Below, piece by piece: positions 24,814 through 33,507 of a stretch of DNA of 64,000 nucleotides. The stretch spans positions 248,001 through 312,000 of the forward strand of contig NZ_SPQZ01000004.1 in the NCBI RefSeq assembly GCF_004570845.1, read 5' to 3'. The first letter of the stretch is position 1. Every line of letters begins with the position of its first letter. The translations under genes and the position numbers were made by a program. The DNA is from Orlajensenia leifsoniae. GTDB lineage: Bacteria; Actinomycetota; Actinomycetes; Actinomycetales; Microbacteriaceae. The notes beneath the pieces are model-generated. The model saw nothing but the letters and a program-made list of their open reading frames with translations, did not search any database and was not told the DNA's origin.

Positions 24814-25791
24814 ATGACCGACGCATCCGGCGACCGCGTTCCGATCGAGGCGCAGAGCGTGCTGGCTCCGCTCACCCGGTCGGCGATCTTCCTCGTCGTC
24901 ACCATCCGAGAGGGGACTGCAGCGGCCGACATCGCGCGGGACGCGGTCACCGGCGTCTCGGACCTCGTGAAGAGCGTGGGCTTCCGCGACCTCGACGCCC
25001 GCCTCAGCTGCGTCGTCGGCATCGGCGCAGCGGCCTGGCCCCTGCTGACCTCGCAGCCGATGCCGGCCCAGCTGCGTCCGTTCACCCCGATCGGCGGCCC
25101 GGTGCACACCGCGGTCTCCACCCCCGGCGACCTGTTCTTCCACATCCGTGCCGATCGCTTCGATCTCTGCTTCGAGTTCGAGCGGCTGCTGCTGAGTGCC
25201 CTAGACGGAGCCGTCGACGTCGCCGACGAGGTGACGGGCTTCCGCTACTTCGACGCGCGCGACCTGCTCGGTTTCGTCGACGGCACGGCGAACCCGGTCG
25301 GCTCCGAGCTGGTCGGCGACGTGATCGTCGGGGATGAGGACGCGCCCTACCGCGGCGGCAGCTACGTCACCGTGCAGCGGTACGTGCACGACATGGCCGC
25401 CTGGCGAGCTCTCTCGTCCGAGCAGCAGGAGGCCATCATGGGCCGCACCAAGGCCGACAACGTCGAGCTCGACGACGCTCCGGCTGGCACCCAGTCCGCC
25501 CACAAGACCCTCGCGACCATCACCGATCCCGACGGCACCGAGCACGGCATCCTCCGCGACAACATGCCGTTCGGCCAGCCCGGAGCGGGCGAGTTCGGCA
25601 CCTACTTCACGGGCTATGCCCGATCTCCGCAGACGATCGACCGGATGCTGCTGCGCATGTTCGTCGGCTTCCCGGCCGGCGCCTACGACCGCCTGCTCGA
25701 CTTCTCGACTCCTCTCACCGGGTCGACGTACTTCGTGCCGAGCCTGCCGGTGCTCGAGGGCCTGGCCGTCGAGGCACCCGACCTCACCTGA
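24814..25791 (+). CDS. Dye-decolorising (DyP-type) haem peroxidase
   Basis: A 325-residue cytoplasmic DyP peroxidase of the YfeX/B class. The GxxDG motif is present as GFVDGTANP with the catalytic Asp, the proximal haem His lies in QSAHKTL, and the distal Arg in ILRDNMPFG. The tail has GTYFTGYARSP and MLLRMFVGFP. There is no Tat or Sec signal. The enzyme would use hydrogen peroxide to oxidise phenols, dyes or porphyrinogens. ATG at 24814 fits the family N terminus; sequence upstream belongs to the small protein gene in another frame. The end overlaps the convergent GNAT gene by 8 bp. Confidence 0.95.
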   Translation: MTDASGDRVPIEAQSVLAPLTRSAIFLVVTIREGTAAADIARDAVTGVSDLVKSVGFRDLDARLSCVVGIGAAAWPLLTSQPMPAQLRPFTPIGGPVHTAVSTPGDLFFHIRADRFDLCFEFERLLLSALDGAVDVADEVTGFRYFDARDLLGFVDGTANPVGSELVGDVIVGDEDAPYRGGSYVTVQRYVHDMAAWRALSSEQQEAIMGRTKADNVELDDAPAGTQSAHKTLATITDPDGTEHGILRDNMPFGQPGAGEFGTYFTGYARSPQTIDRMLLRMFVGFPAGAYDRLLDFSTPLTGSTYFVPSLPVLEGLAVEAPDLT

Positions 25792-26356
25792 GGTCGAGGC
25801 GCATGAGGATGCGCGGGAAGCCGTTCAACACGCTCGTGGTGTCTGCGGCCTTACGGAAGCCGGCCTTCAGGAAGAGGGCCCGGGTGCCGACGTACGCCAT
25901 CGTGAGGTCGACCTTCTCGCCCTTGTTGTCGACGGGGTAGCCCTCGATGGCCGGGGCGCCGTTCTCACGCGCGAACGCGACGGCGCCCTCGAGCAGCGTG
26001 TGCGAGATGCCCTGCCCCCGGTGCCCTGGGCGTACCCGGATGCACCACACCGACCAGACGTCGAGGTCGTCGACATGCGGGATCCTGCGGTTGGTGGCGA
26101 AGCCCGTGTCCGCGCGGGGGTGCACGCCGGCCCACCCGACGACCTCGTCGCCGTCGTAGGCGATGACACCGGGCGGCGGGTCCTCACGGCAGAGCTCCTT
26201 CACGCGCTCACCGCGGGCCGTGCCCGAGAGCGCGAGATTCTCCTTCGAGGGGATGCGGTAGCTCAGGCACCAGCACACGTTCGCGTCGGGCCGCTTGGGG
26301 CCGACCATGGTCTGCACATCGGCGAACCGCGTGGCGGGTCGCACCTCGATCGCCAC
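25784..26356 (-). CDS. GNAT family N-acetyltransferase
   Basis: A 190-residue acetyltransferase. The acetyl-CoA site is the motif VRPGHRGQGISHTLLEGAVAF (shown as VRPGHRGQGIS), preceded by beta strand DVWSVWCIRV and followed by GFRKAADT. An N-terminal part with NVCWCLSYRIP is typical of a subgroup with a cysteine-rich start. The substrate is unknown. It starts with GTG 9 bp after the DHFR-like gene, with which it forms a two-gene unit. Confidence 0.9.
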   Translation of the reverse strand: MAIEVRPATRFADVQTMVGPKRPDANVCWCLSYRIPSKENLALSGTARGERVKELCREDPPPGVIAYDGDEVVGWAGVHPRADTGFATNRRIPHVDDLDVWSVWCIRVRPGHRGQGISHTLLEGAVAFARENGAPAIEGYPVDNKGEKVDLTMAYVGTRALFLKAGFRKAADTTSVLNGFPRILMRLDLR

Positions 26357-26365
26357 CGGACCGGC

Positions 26366-26959
26366 CTACATGTCCTCGAGTTCGACCTCGCCCGCGCGTT
26401 CGTAGACGAGGGAGACGCCGCCCTTCGGGAACGTGCGCGCCGGCTCGGCCAGACGGAAGGTCGTCGGGATGGTCCCGTCATCGAAGAGGCGCTTGCCCTG
26501 CCCGAGGGTGAGCGGATACAGGTAGAGGTGCAGGCGATCGAGCACGTCCTCGGCGAGCAGCGACCGGATGAGGGCGCCACTTCCGAACATGTGCACCTCG
26601 TCGTACTCGTCTCGAAGTCGACCGGCGGCTGCGGCATCCGGCAGCACGGTCGTGCCCTCCCAGGTGGGATCGGTCAGGGTGCTCGAGACCACGTACTTGG
26701 GGACGCGGTTCAGGACGCCGCCGATGTCGTCGCTCTGGTGCGGCCAGTACGCGGCGAAGATGTCGTACGTCTTCCGGCCGAGCAGCAGGGCATCGATGCG
26801 CTCGATCTCGGCGCCGATGGCTGCGCCGGCCTCGTCGTCGGAGACCGGAGCCTGCCAGCCGCCGAACGCGAAGCCGTCCGAGGTGTCCTCGTCGCGGCCG
26901 CCCGGACCCTGGTAGACCCCGTCGAGCGTGATGAACATGTTCGAGATGATTCTGCCCAC
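26366..26959 (-). CDS. Dihydrofolate reductase-like (RibD C-terminal) family protein
   Basis: A 197-residue NADPH-binding reductase-fold protein of the RibD_C/DHFR superfamily. Characteristic pieces are RIISNMFITLDGVYQGP at the N terminus, LLLGRKTYDIFAAYWP, VPKYVVSSTL, and MFGSGALIRSLLAEDVLDRLHL. Such stand-alone proteins are frequent in actinobacteria and usually not the housekeeping folA or ribD. GTG at 26959 is selected because GGAAGGACG precedes it. The gene diverges from the SDR-like gene. Confidence 0.93.
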   Translation of the reverse strand: MGRIISNMFITLDGVYQGPGGRDEDTSDGFAFGGWQAPVSDDEAGAAIGAEIERIDALLLGRKTYDIFAAYWPHQSDDIGGVLNRVPKYVVSSTLTDPTWEGTTVLPDAAAAGRLRDEYDEVHMFGSGALIRSLLAEDVLDRLHLYLYPLTLGQGKRLFDDGTIPTTFRLAEPARTFPKGGVSLVYERAGEVELEDM

Positions 26960-27050
26960 GGATGCGTCCTTCCGTCGTCGCCGGAACCTCGTGCGCCGGC
27001 GCACCGTTCCATCCTCGAACAGGAGCGCCGCGGCTGTCCAGCCTCGGCCG

Positions 27051-27079
27051 TTGACGCCGGCGTCTCATCGGCGTACATT
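27051..27079 (+). promoter_or_regulatory. Promoter of the SDR-like gene
   Basis: TTGACG (27051-27056), 17-bp spacer, TACATT (27074-27079). Transcription would begin near 27086. Confidence 0.7.
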
Positions 27080-27097
27080 CAACCAAAAGGGTGAATG
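27076..27097. promoter_or_regulatory. Dyad operator over the SDR start site
   Basis: CATTCA-N10-TGAATG spans the -10 box and predicted start point of the SDR promoter. No regulator gene is adjacent. Confidence 0.55.
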
Positions 27098-27113
27098 AGT
27101 GAAGGAGTCGAGC

Positions 27114-27908
27114 ATGCTGCTGCAGGACAAGGTCGCTGTGATCCACGGCGGTGGGGGATCGGTCGGTGCCGCTGCGGCGCGGGTGTTCGCGCGGGAGGGT
27201 GCGCGGCTGTTCCTCGCGGGGCGCAGCCTGCGGCGTCTCGAGGCTGCGGCATCCTCGATCCGAGCCGACGGGGGTACGATCCAGATCGCCGTGGTGGACG
27301 CCATGGACCAGGATGCCGTCGACGGTCATGTCGATGCGGTCGCACGGGCGCACGGCGGCATCGACGTGGCGTTCAACGCCGTCGGCTTCGACCACGTGCA
27401 GGGTCTCGCCATCGGCGACACGTCCCTCGCCGACTACCTGCATCCGGTCACGGGCTACCTGCGGACCAACTTCATCACGGCGAAGGCGGCCGCGAGGCAC
27501 ATGACGCAGCAGGGGAGCGGCGTGATCCTCACGATCTCGACCCCCGGAGCGCGCCTGACCGGCCGCGGGCTGATCGGGAACGCCGCCCAGAGCGCCGGAC
27601 TCGAGGGGTTCTCGAGGGCGCTGGCCGGAGAGCTCGGGCCGGCGGGAGTGCGCGTGGTGTGCGTGCGTCCGAATGCTCTGCAGGATGCCGTCGACACATC
27701 GTACACGGGGGAGATGTTCGGCCGCATCGCCGCGCTCACCGGCACGCCCCGCGCGGACTGGCTGGCCGGATTGGCGGGGAACACCCTGCTCGACAGGCTG
27801 CCGCTGCTGGACGAGGTCGCCGAGTACCTGGCGTTCGCCGCCTCGGATCGCGCCCGGTCCATGACCGGCGTCGTGGCCAACCTGACGGCCGGGATGATCG
27901 TCGACTGA
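27114..27908 (+). CDS. SDR-fold protein lacking the catalytic Tyr-Lys pair
   Basis: A 264-residue short-chain dehydrogenase/reductase homologue. The cofactor region is HGGGGSVGAAAARVFA, a variant of TGxxxGxG, and VVDAMDQ and AFNAVGF mark the usual strands. In the active-site helix, where classical members have YxxxK, this protein reads LIGNAAQSAGLEGF: Tyr is Asn and Lys is Ser. The Ser of the triad is near ISTPGA. Standard hydride-transfer catalysis is therefore unlikely; it may bind NAD(P) or use another mechanism. ATG at 27114 has GAAGGAG 8 nt upstream. Dyad-controlled promoter at 27051. Confidence 0.88.
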   Translation: MLLQDKVAVIHGGGGSVGAAAARVFAREGARLFLAGRSLRRLEAAASSIRADGGTIQIAVVDAMDQDAVDGHVDAVARAHGGIDVAFNAVGFDHVQGLAIGDTSLADYLHPVTGYLRTNFITAKAAARHMTQQGSGVILTISTPGARLTGRGLIGNAAQSAGLEGFSRALAGELGPAGVRVVCVRPNALQDAVDTSYTGEMFGRIAALTGTPRADWLAGLAGNTLLDRLPLLDEVAEYLAFAASDRARSMTGVVANLTAGMIVD

Positions 27909-27967
27909 CGGGTGCCTCGGCTCCATCGACCGGATGCCGCCTGCCGTGACCTTTTCTCGATCCGTCC

Positions 27968-27997
27968 TTGTCTCGGTCGACACGGCTTGCCTATACT
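27968..27997 (+). promoter_or_regulatory. Promoter of the GH30 gene
   Basis: TTGTCT (27968-27973), 18-bp spacer, TATACT (27992-27997). Start near 28004, just before two LacI operators. Confidence 0.65.
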
Positions 27998-28013
27998 CGG
28001 CCACAACGCGCAA

Positions 28014-28029
28014 ATGTTTACGTCAACAT
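28014..28029. promoter_or_regulatory. LacI-family operator O1
   Basis: ATGTTTACGTCAACAT, a near-perfect palindrome around ACGT, about 10 bp downstream of the predicted GH30 start point. The same motif recurs next to the lacI gene (33435, 33470). Confidence 0.8.
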
Positions 28030-28033
28030 AGAC

Positions 28034-28049
28034 ATGGCTACGTCAACAC
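28034..28049. promoter_or_regulatory. LacI-family operator O2 (weaker copy)
   Basis: ATGGCTACGTCAACAC, a degenerate copy exactly 20 bp from O1, so both lie on the same face of the helix and may bind cooperatively. Confidence 0.6.
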
Positions 28050-28098
28050 GTGCGCATCGAGTACGACACCGGACCTCAGAGCAGAGATCAAGGACACG

Positions 28099-31000
28099 AT
28101 GACAATGAAGTCGATACGCACCGGCTGGGCCGTAGCACTGACCACTGCGGCCGTGCTGGCCACGAGCGTCACCGCCGCAGCGGTGGGAGGGACACCATCG
28201 GTGGCGGCGAGCATCCCCGTCACCATCACTCCGAATCCGGCGTCGCCGAGTGCGGCGTTCGAGGGATGGGGCACGAGCCTCGTCTGGTTCGCGAACGCCA
28301 CCGGCGGGTACCCCGACTCGGTGCGCCAGGAGCTGTTCGACAAGGTGTTCGGCGAGGACGGACTCAACCTCAACATCGCCCGCTACAACATCGGCGGCGG
28401 CAACGCGACAGACGTTCCCTCGTACCTCCGTCCGGGCGGCGCCGTCGATGGCTGGTGGAACCCCGACCTCGATGCGTCCGACGCGCAGGGCCCGATCACG
28501 TCGACGTACGCCGATCGGGCGCGGTATGCCGCGGCGTGGGACGGCGAGGACGCATCCGACTACGACTTCACAGCAGATGCCACCCAGCTGTGGTGGGTGA
28601 ACGCCCTGAAGGACAAGGTCACCAAGTGGGAGGCGTTCAGCAACTCGCCGCCCTACTTCCTCACCCAGAGCGGCTTCGCCTCCGGCGGTATCGGCAACGG
28701 CAACACGGAACAGCTGGCCCCCGCGAACATGGACAAGTTCGCCACCTACCTCACGACGGTCGTCGAGCACATCGAGAGCACCTACGGCATCGACTTCGAC
28801 ACCCTCGACCCGTTCAACGAGCCGAACACCAACTACTGGTCGACGACCCTCGGATCGAACGGCTGGCCGACGTCGGCCAGCCGCCAGGAGGGTGCGCACA
28901 TCGGCCCGGCAGCCCAGGACCAGATGATCAAGGCGCTCGCCGCGAAGCTCGCAGCGGCAGGCACCTCGACCGACGTGAAGATCTCGGCCATGGACGAGAC
29001 CAACCCGTCCATCTTCGCGACCAACTGGAACGCCTGGAGCCAGCAGTCGAAGGACCTCGTGTCGCAGCTCAACGTGCACACCTACGGCACCTCCGACCGC
29101 CTCGTCGCGCGTGACATCGCCAAGGCCTCCGACAAGCCGCTCTGGATGAGCGAGGTCGAGGGCGACTGGGACGGCACCGGCTTCAACCAGACCAACATCG
29201 AGAACGGCATCGGCGTCGCCACCCGCATGATCGACGACATGCGCGAGCTCGAGCCGAGCGCCTGGGTGTTCTGGCAGCCGGTCGAGGACCTCTACAACAT
29301 GCAGAAGGTCGAGAAGCTGAACTGGGGAAGCGTCTTCGTCGACTTCGACTGCAACGCCCAGGGTCAGTCGCTGCGCCGCATCGCCGACGGCAGCGCGGAC
29401 ACGTCGTGCAAGGTGCTCACCAACTCCAAGTACAACACCGTGCGCAACTTCACCCACTACATCCGTCCCGGTGACAGCTTCATCCCCACGAACAGCACGC
29501 AGACGACGGCGGCGCTGACCGCCGACGGCGCGGGCCTGAACCTCGTGCACGTCAACTCCGACGCCAGCGCCCGCGACATCACGCTCGACCTGTCGGGATT
29601 CGAGACGATCGCAGCCGGCGCCACGGTGACGCCCGTCGTCACCACGGCCTCGCCCGCGAACGACGTGGAGAAGAACGCCTTGGTCACCGGAACGCCGGTG
29701 GCCATCGATGCGGCGAGCAAGACGGCGCACATCACGGTTCCGGCCAAGTCCGTCACCACACTCGTCGTGACCGGAGCGTCGGGCGTCGCCGAGACGGCGA
29801 ACCGCGTCGAAGACGGTCACGGCTACCAGCTCATCGGAACGCAGAGCGGCAAGGCCCTCACCGCCCCGGCGCAGACCGGTGCCGGTGGCGCGACGATCAC
29901 GACGACGGCGACCACGGCGCAGCAGGCGGCCACGCAGCTCTGGACGGCGAAGGTCGTCTCGGGCGCCGGCACCAATCGCGAACACGTCGTGCTGAGCAAC
30001 GGGGCCGGGCGGGTGCTCGGGTCCACCGCATCCGGAACCGTGCTCGTCACCGCAACGCCGGAACAGGCGGCAGCGGACAAGGCGCTGCAATGGATCCCGA
30101 GCACGACGAACGGCACCACCTTCGGGCTGGTCAGCGCGGCGTACGCGCGCGCCCTCGACGTGAACGGGCAGGCGACAGCGGATGGAACCGTCGTCGGCAC
30201 CTGGCCGTCGAACAACGGGTCCAACCAGCTGTGGTCGCTCAAGGACACGCAGATCGTGTCGGTGAACCCGACGACGGCGAGCACGATCGCCGGTGTCGCG
30301 CCAACCCTGCCGTCGACCGTCACCGTCACCTACCGCGGCGGCGTGCAGCGCAGCGCGGCCGTGACCTGGGACGTCGGCGACGCCGACTGGTCGAAGCCGG
30401 GCTCGGTGACCCTGAGCGGAAGCGGAACCGACCTGTTCGGTGCCGCATTCGATTCGGCCGAGGTCGTCGTCGACATCGGCGGGTTCGCATCGACCGACCC
30501 CGTGTCGGTAACCACCTACGCCGGGGCATCCGCTGCCTCCGTCCGCGCTGCCGCGCCGACCTCCGTGCCGGCGCAGATCGGCGCCAGCGACAACCGCTAC
30601 GCCGCGGCAGTCACCTGGGACTGGTCGGGACTGACGGATGCCGCCCTGGCGGCACCCGGGATGCTGACGGTTCCCGGATCCGCGGCGTCGAACGACGCGT
30701 CGGCCCCGGCCCTGCCCGCGACGCTGTCCGTCATCGTCACGGCACCCGGGGAGAAGAACATCGCTCCAGCCAGCGCGGCCACCGCCACCTTCACCGAGAG
30801 CGCCTCCTACAGCGTCGATCGCACCAAGAACGGCGTGACCAACGACAAGGGCTGGTCGAACTGGAGGAGCGCGAACAAGAACGCCCAGGACACCCTGACG
30901 TACAACCTCGCCGGGGCCTCGACCGTCAACCACGTGACCGTGCGGTTCTACAAGGACGGCACGACGAGCTGGGCGAAGACCATGCGGGTGGAGTACCAGG

Positions 31001-32301
31001 CGCCCGGATCGAGCGCTTGGATTTCGGCCGGAACCGTCGATGTGCCGATCCCGGCGGATGGCACCGCGCCCGTCGTCGACGTGTCCCTCGGGGGCGTGCA
31101 GGCGAAGCAGGTGAGGGTGGTCATGGATGCCTACGCCAACACGCACATGATCGTGTCGGAGGTGGAGATCTACGCCCGCACCGCCTCGGCGGCCGGGGTC
31201 ACCGACCTGGCGCGTCTCAGCGTCGACGGTGCGGCGCTGCCGGGGTTCAGTGGCAGCACGACCGAGTACTCCCTCGGGGTCGAGGGTGACCGCTGGCCGC
31301 GCGTGAGTGGAGTGGCCGTCGACTCCAACGCCACGATCGCCATCACCCAGGCCGATCAGAACGCCGGGACCGCGACTCTCGTGGTGACGGCTCCCGACGG
31401 ACAGAGTCGCACGTACTCCGTCGTGGTGACGCGGTCGGTGGCGGTGACGGCTCCGCACATCGAGGGCGACGCGCTGCTCGGCGAGACCCTGACCGCCGTC
31501 GGTGCGACGGCGGATCCGGCCGGTGCGACGCTGGCCTACAGCTGGAACCGCAACGGAAGCGCGATCGGCGGTGCGACCGGCGCCGACTACCGGGTCGGCG
31601 AGGCGGACATCGACGCGGCGATCACCGTCACCGTGACGGCATCCGCCCCCGGATTCGAGGACGGCGTCGCCGTCTCGGAACCTGTCGTGCCTGCCGAGGT
31701 GCCCGCGGGCGACGGATCGACGGCCAAGCCGGCCGTGGGCGTGCTCGCGTCCGACAACGGCTGGGACACGGGACTCCTCGATGGCAGTTACCGCATCACC
31801 ATGAACCTGTGGTGGGGCACCAACGCCACGCTGTTCAAGCTCTACGAGAACGGCTCGCTGATCAAGACCGTGCGCCTGAGCTCGGCCACGCCGGCCGCTC
31901 AGCAGGCTGTCGTCGATGTGGCGGATCGGAAGAACGGCACCTACGTCTACACGGGAGCCCTCGTGAACGGTTCCGGTACGACGAAGACCCAGTCGGTCGC
32001 GGTCGTGGTGAAGGACGCCAACCCGAGCACCCCGGTGCTCAGCCACGACAATCACGACAGGGATGGGACGTACACGCTGACCGCCAACCTGTGGTGGGGC
32101 ACGAATGCGACGTCGTACACGTTCTACGAGAACGGCACGGCGATCGGATCGGGTGACCTGAAGGCCGGGACACCGGCCGCACAGAAGGCGACCCTGGCGG
32201 TCACGGGCAAGGCGAAGGGGACGTACAGCTACACGGTGGCCTTCACGAACGCGGCGGGCACGACCACGAGCCTGCCGGTCTCGGTGACCGTCAGCAAGTA
32301 G
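28099..32301 (+). CDS. Secreted multidomain GH30 glycoside hydrolase (endo-beta-1,6-galactanase-like)
   Basis: A 1,400-residue exported enzyme. Signal peptide residues 1-37; catalytic GH30 domain about 45-555, with FEGWGTSLVWFANATGG typical of the galactanase subfamily, acid/base Glu241 in FNEPN and nucleophile Glu352 in LWMSEVEG. Then a ricin-type beta-trefoil (about 570-715), two Ig-like domains (717-880), an F5/8 type C (discoidin) domain (886-1030), a cadherin-like and an Ig-like domain (1032-1205), and two tandem copies of about 90 residues sharing NLWWGTNAT and YENG. It should cut beta-1,6-galactan side chains of arabinogalactan. ATG at 28099 follows AAGGA; LacI operators lie upstream. 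Confidence 0.92.
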   Translation: MTMKSIRTGWAVALTTAAVLATSVTAAAVGGTPSVAASIPVTITPNPASPSAAFEGWGTSLVWFANATGGYPDSVRQELFDKVFGEDGLNLNIARYNIGGGNATDVPSYLRPGGAVDGWWNPDLDASDAQGPITSTYADRARYAAAWDGEDASDYDFTADATQLWWVNALKDKVTKWEAFSNSPPYFLTQSGFASGGIGNGNTEQLAPANMDKFATYLTTVVEHIESTYGIDFDTLDPFNEPNTNYWSTTLGSNGWPTSASRQEGAHIGPAAQDQMIKALAAKLAAAGTSTDVKISAMDETNPSIFATNWNAWSQQSKDLVSQLNVHTYGTSDRLVARDIAKASDKPLWMSEVEGDWDGTGFNQTNIENGIGVATRMIDDMRELEPSAWVFWQPVEDLYNMQKVEKLNWGSVFVDFDCNAQGQSLRRIADGSADTSCKVLTNSKYNTVRNFTHYIRPGDSFIPTNSTQTTAALTADGAGLNLVHVNSDASARDITLDLSGFETIAAGATVTPVVTTASPANDVEKNALVTGTPVAIDAASKTAHITVPAKSVTTLVVTGASGVAETANRVEDGHGYQLIGTQSGKALTAPAQTGAGGATITTTATTAQQAATQLWTAKVVSGAGTNREHVVLSNGAGRVLGSTASGTVLVTATPEQAAADKALQWIPSTTNGTTFGLVSAAYARALDVNGQATADGTVVGTWPSNNGSNQLWSLKDTQIVSVNPTTASTIAGVAPTLPSTVTVTYRGGVQRSAAVTWDVGDADWSKPGSVTLSGSGTDLFGAAFDSAEVVVDIGGFASTDPVSVTTYAGASAASVRAAAPTSVPAQIGASDNRYAAAVTWDWSGLTDAALAAPGMLTVPGSAASNDASAPALPATLSVIVTAPGEKNIAPASAATATFTESASYSVDRTKNGVTNDKGWSNWRSANKNAQDTLTYNLAGASTVNHVTVRFYKDGTTSWAKTMRVEYQAPGSSAWISAGTVDVPIPADGTAPVVDVSLGGVQAKQVRVVMDAYANTHMIVSEVEIYARTASAAGVTDLARLSVDGAALPGFSGSTTEYSLGVEGDRWPRVSGVAVDSNATIAITQADQNAGTATLVVTAPDGQSRTYSVVVTRSVAVTAPHIEGDALLGETLTAVGATADPAGATLAYSWNRNGSAIGGATGADYRVGEADIDAAITVTVTASAPGFEDGVAVSEPVVPAEVPAGDGSTAKPAVGVLASDNGWDTGLLDGSYRITMNLWWGTNATLFKLYENGSLIKTVRLSSATPAAQQAVVDVADRKNGTYVYTGALVNGSGTTKTQSVAVVVKDANPSTPVLSHDNHDRDGTYTLTANLWWGTNATSYTFYENGTAIGSGDLKAGTPAAQKATLAVTGKAKGTYSYTVAFTNAAGTTTSLPVSVTVSK

Positions 32302-32313
32302 CTCGGGCTGGTG

Positions 32314-32348
32314 GGAGGGACGGCGACCGATCGGGTCGTCGTCCCTCC
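32314..32348. terminator. Convergent hairpin terminator
   Basis: An imperfect 15-bp hairpin (GGAGGGACGGCGACC at 32314-32328, paired with 32333-32348, loop GATC) lies between the convergent GH30 and lacI genes. Confidence 0.8.
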
Positions 32349-32358
32349 TTCTCGGTCC

Positions 32359-33420
32359 TCAGCGGCGCGTCGTGCGCGGGGCGCCGACCGGGCCGGTGCT
32401 GGCGCGCACGACGAGCTCCGTCGGCACCCGCACGGTGAGCTCCTCGGGGAGGTCGCCGTCGATCTCGTCGAGGAGCTGGCTCACGCTCAACCGGCCGACC
32501 TCGTCGAAGTGCTGGTGCACCGTGGTGAGTGGCGGCCAGAAGCTTCCGGCCTCCTCCATGTCGTCGAAGCCCACGACGCTCACGTCCTCCGGCACCGCGA
32601 CCCCGCGCTCGTGCAGGGCGCGGATCACGCCGAGGGCCATCTGGTCGTTGGCGGCGAAGATGGCGGTCACATCCGGATCGTCGGCGAGCTCGAGGCCGGC
32701 CCTGTAGCCGGCATCCGTCGACCAGTCGCCGACGATCACCTCGGGAACGGATGCTCCCCGCGAGCGCAGGGTCTCGGCCCACGAGTCCCGACGCCGACCG
32801 GCGGAGAAGGAGCCCAGCGGTCCGGAGATGTGCTGGACGGTGCGGTGCCCCAGGTCGAGCAGGTGCTCCGTGGCGATGCGGGCGCCCTGCGCCTGATCGG
32901 TGTCGACCACCGGATACGGATAGCGGGCGCTGGAGTCGACCACGACGACGGGCAGGCCGGGTGGCAGGGTGATGTCGGCGTCGTCGAGCAGATGCGCCTC
33001 GATGATGATGATGATCCCGTCGACGGCCTGCTCGCTCAGGCGGCCGAACGCCACGGAGACCTCGCCCTGGGTCAGGTGCTGCACGGGGAGGAGGGTGATC
33101 GAGTAGCCGGCGGATGCCGCGGTGACGGCGATCGCGTCGAGGGTGCGCATGTTGCCGTACGACGACAGGGTGAACATGATGACGCCGATGGTGCGGAAGC
33201 GCCCCGAGCGCAGGGCGCGGGCGGCGCTGTTGGGCCTGTAGCCGAGCTTCCGCATGGCCTCGAGCACGCGGCGCCTGGTCTCCTCGTCGACGTTCGGGCG
33301 TCCGGTGGACACCCGCGAGACGGTCTGGCCGGACACCCCGGCCTCGCGTGCGACATCCGCCATCGACGGACCGCGGCGGCGGGACGCGTCGACCGCGCCG
33401 GTTTCATCGGTGGCCGTCAT
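32359..33420 (-). CDS. LacI family repressor of the galactan locus
   Basis: A 353-residue LacI/GalR regulator. Helix-turn-helix and hinge: MADVAREAGVSGQTVSRVSTGRPNVDEETR, cited here as MADVAREAGVSGQTVSRVS, then a periplasmic-binding-protein-like sensor domain with GVIMFTLSSYGN, VVVDSSARYPYPVVDTDQ, DVTAIFAANDQMALGV and PEDVSVVGFDDM. AAGGAG precedes the ATG. It lies between the GH30 gene and the ABC importer, and four matching operators flank both, so it most likely represses both until a galacto-oligosaccharide binds. Two operators also cover its own promoter region. Confidence 0.95.
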   Translation of the reverse strand: MTATDETGAVDASRRRGPSMADVAREAGVSGQTVSRVSTGRPNVDEETRRRVLEAMRKLGYRPNSAARALRSGRFRTIGVIMFTLSSYGNMRTLDAIAVTAASAGYSITLLPVQHLTQGEVSVAFGRLSEQAVDGIIIIIEAHLLDDADITLPPGLPVVVVDSSARYPYPVVDTDQAQGARIATEHLLDLGHRTVQHISGPLGSFSAGRRRDSWAETLRSRGASVPEVIVGDWSTDAGYRAGLELADDPDVTAIFAANDQMALGVIRALHERGVAVPEDVSVVGFDDMEEAGSFWPPLTTVHQHFDEVGRLSVSQLLDEIDGDLPEELTVRVPTELVVRASTGPVGAPRTTRR

Positions 33421-33429
33421 CGGTCTCCT

Positions 33430-33458
33430 TTGTCATGGTTACGTCAACATGCTACTGT
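33430..33458 (+). promoter_or_regulatory. Promoter of the sugar ABC operon
   Basis: TTGTCA (33430-33435), 17-bp spacer, TACTGT (33453-33458). The O3 operator fills the spacer, which fits direct repression. Confidence 0.7.
33435..33450. promoter_or_regulatory. LacI-family operator O3
   Basis: ATGGTTACGTCAACAT, between the -35 and -10 of the ABC operon and 15 bp upstream of lacI. Confidence 0.8.
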
Positions 33459-33469
33459 TCCAACACCAC

Positions 33470-33485
33470 ATGTTGACGTAAACAT
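33470..33485. promoter_or_regulatory. LacI-family operator O4
   Basis: ATGTTGACGTAAACAT, the reverse-orientation copy, at about +5 to +20 of the ABC transcript and 22 bp before the permease start. Confidence 0.8.
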
Positions 33486-33507
33486 AGGTTCTCCACGAAA
33501 GAGTGAA

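Noticed and set aside
28018-32055. Reverse frame of 1,345 codons opposite the GH30 gene
   Set aside because: Typical third-position shadow; the forward frame carries a signal peptide and seven kinds of domain.
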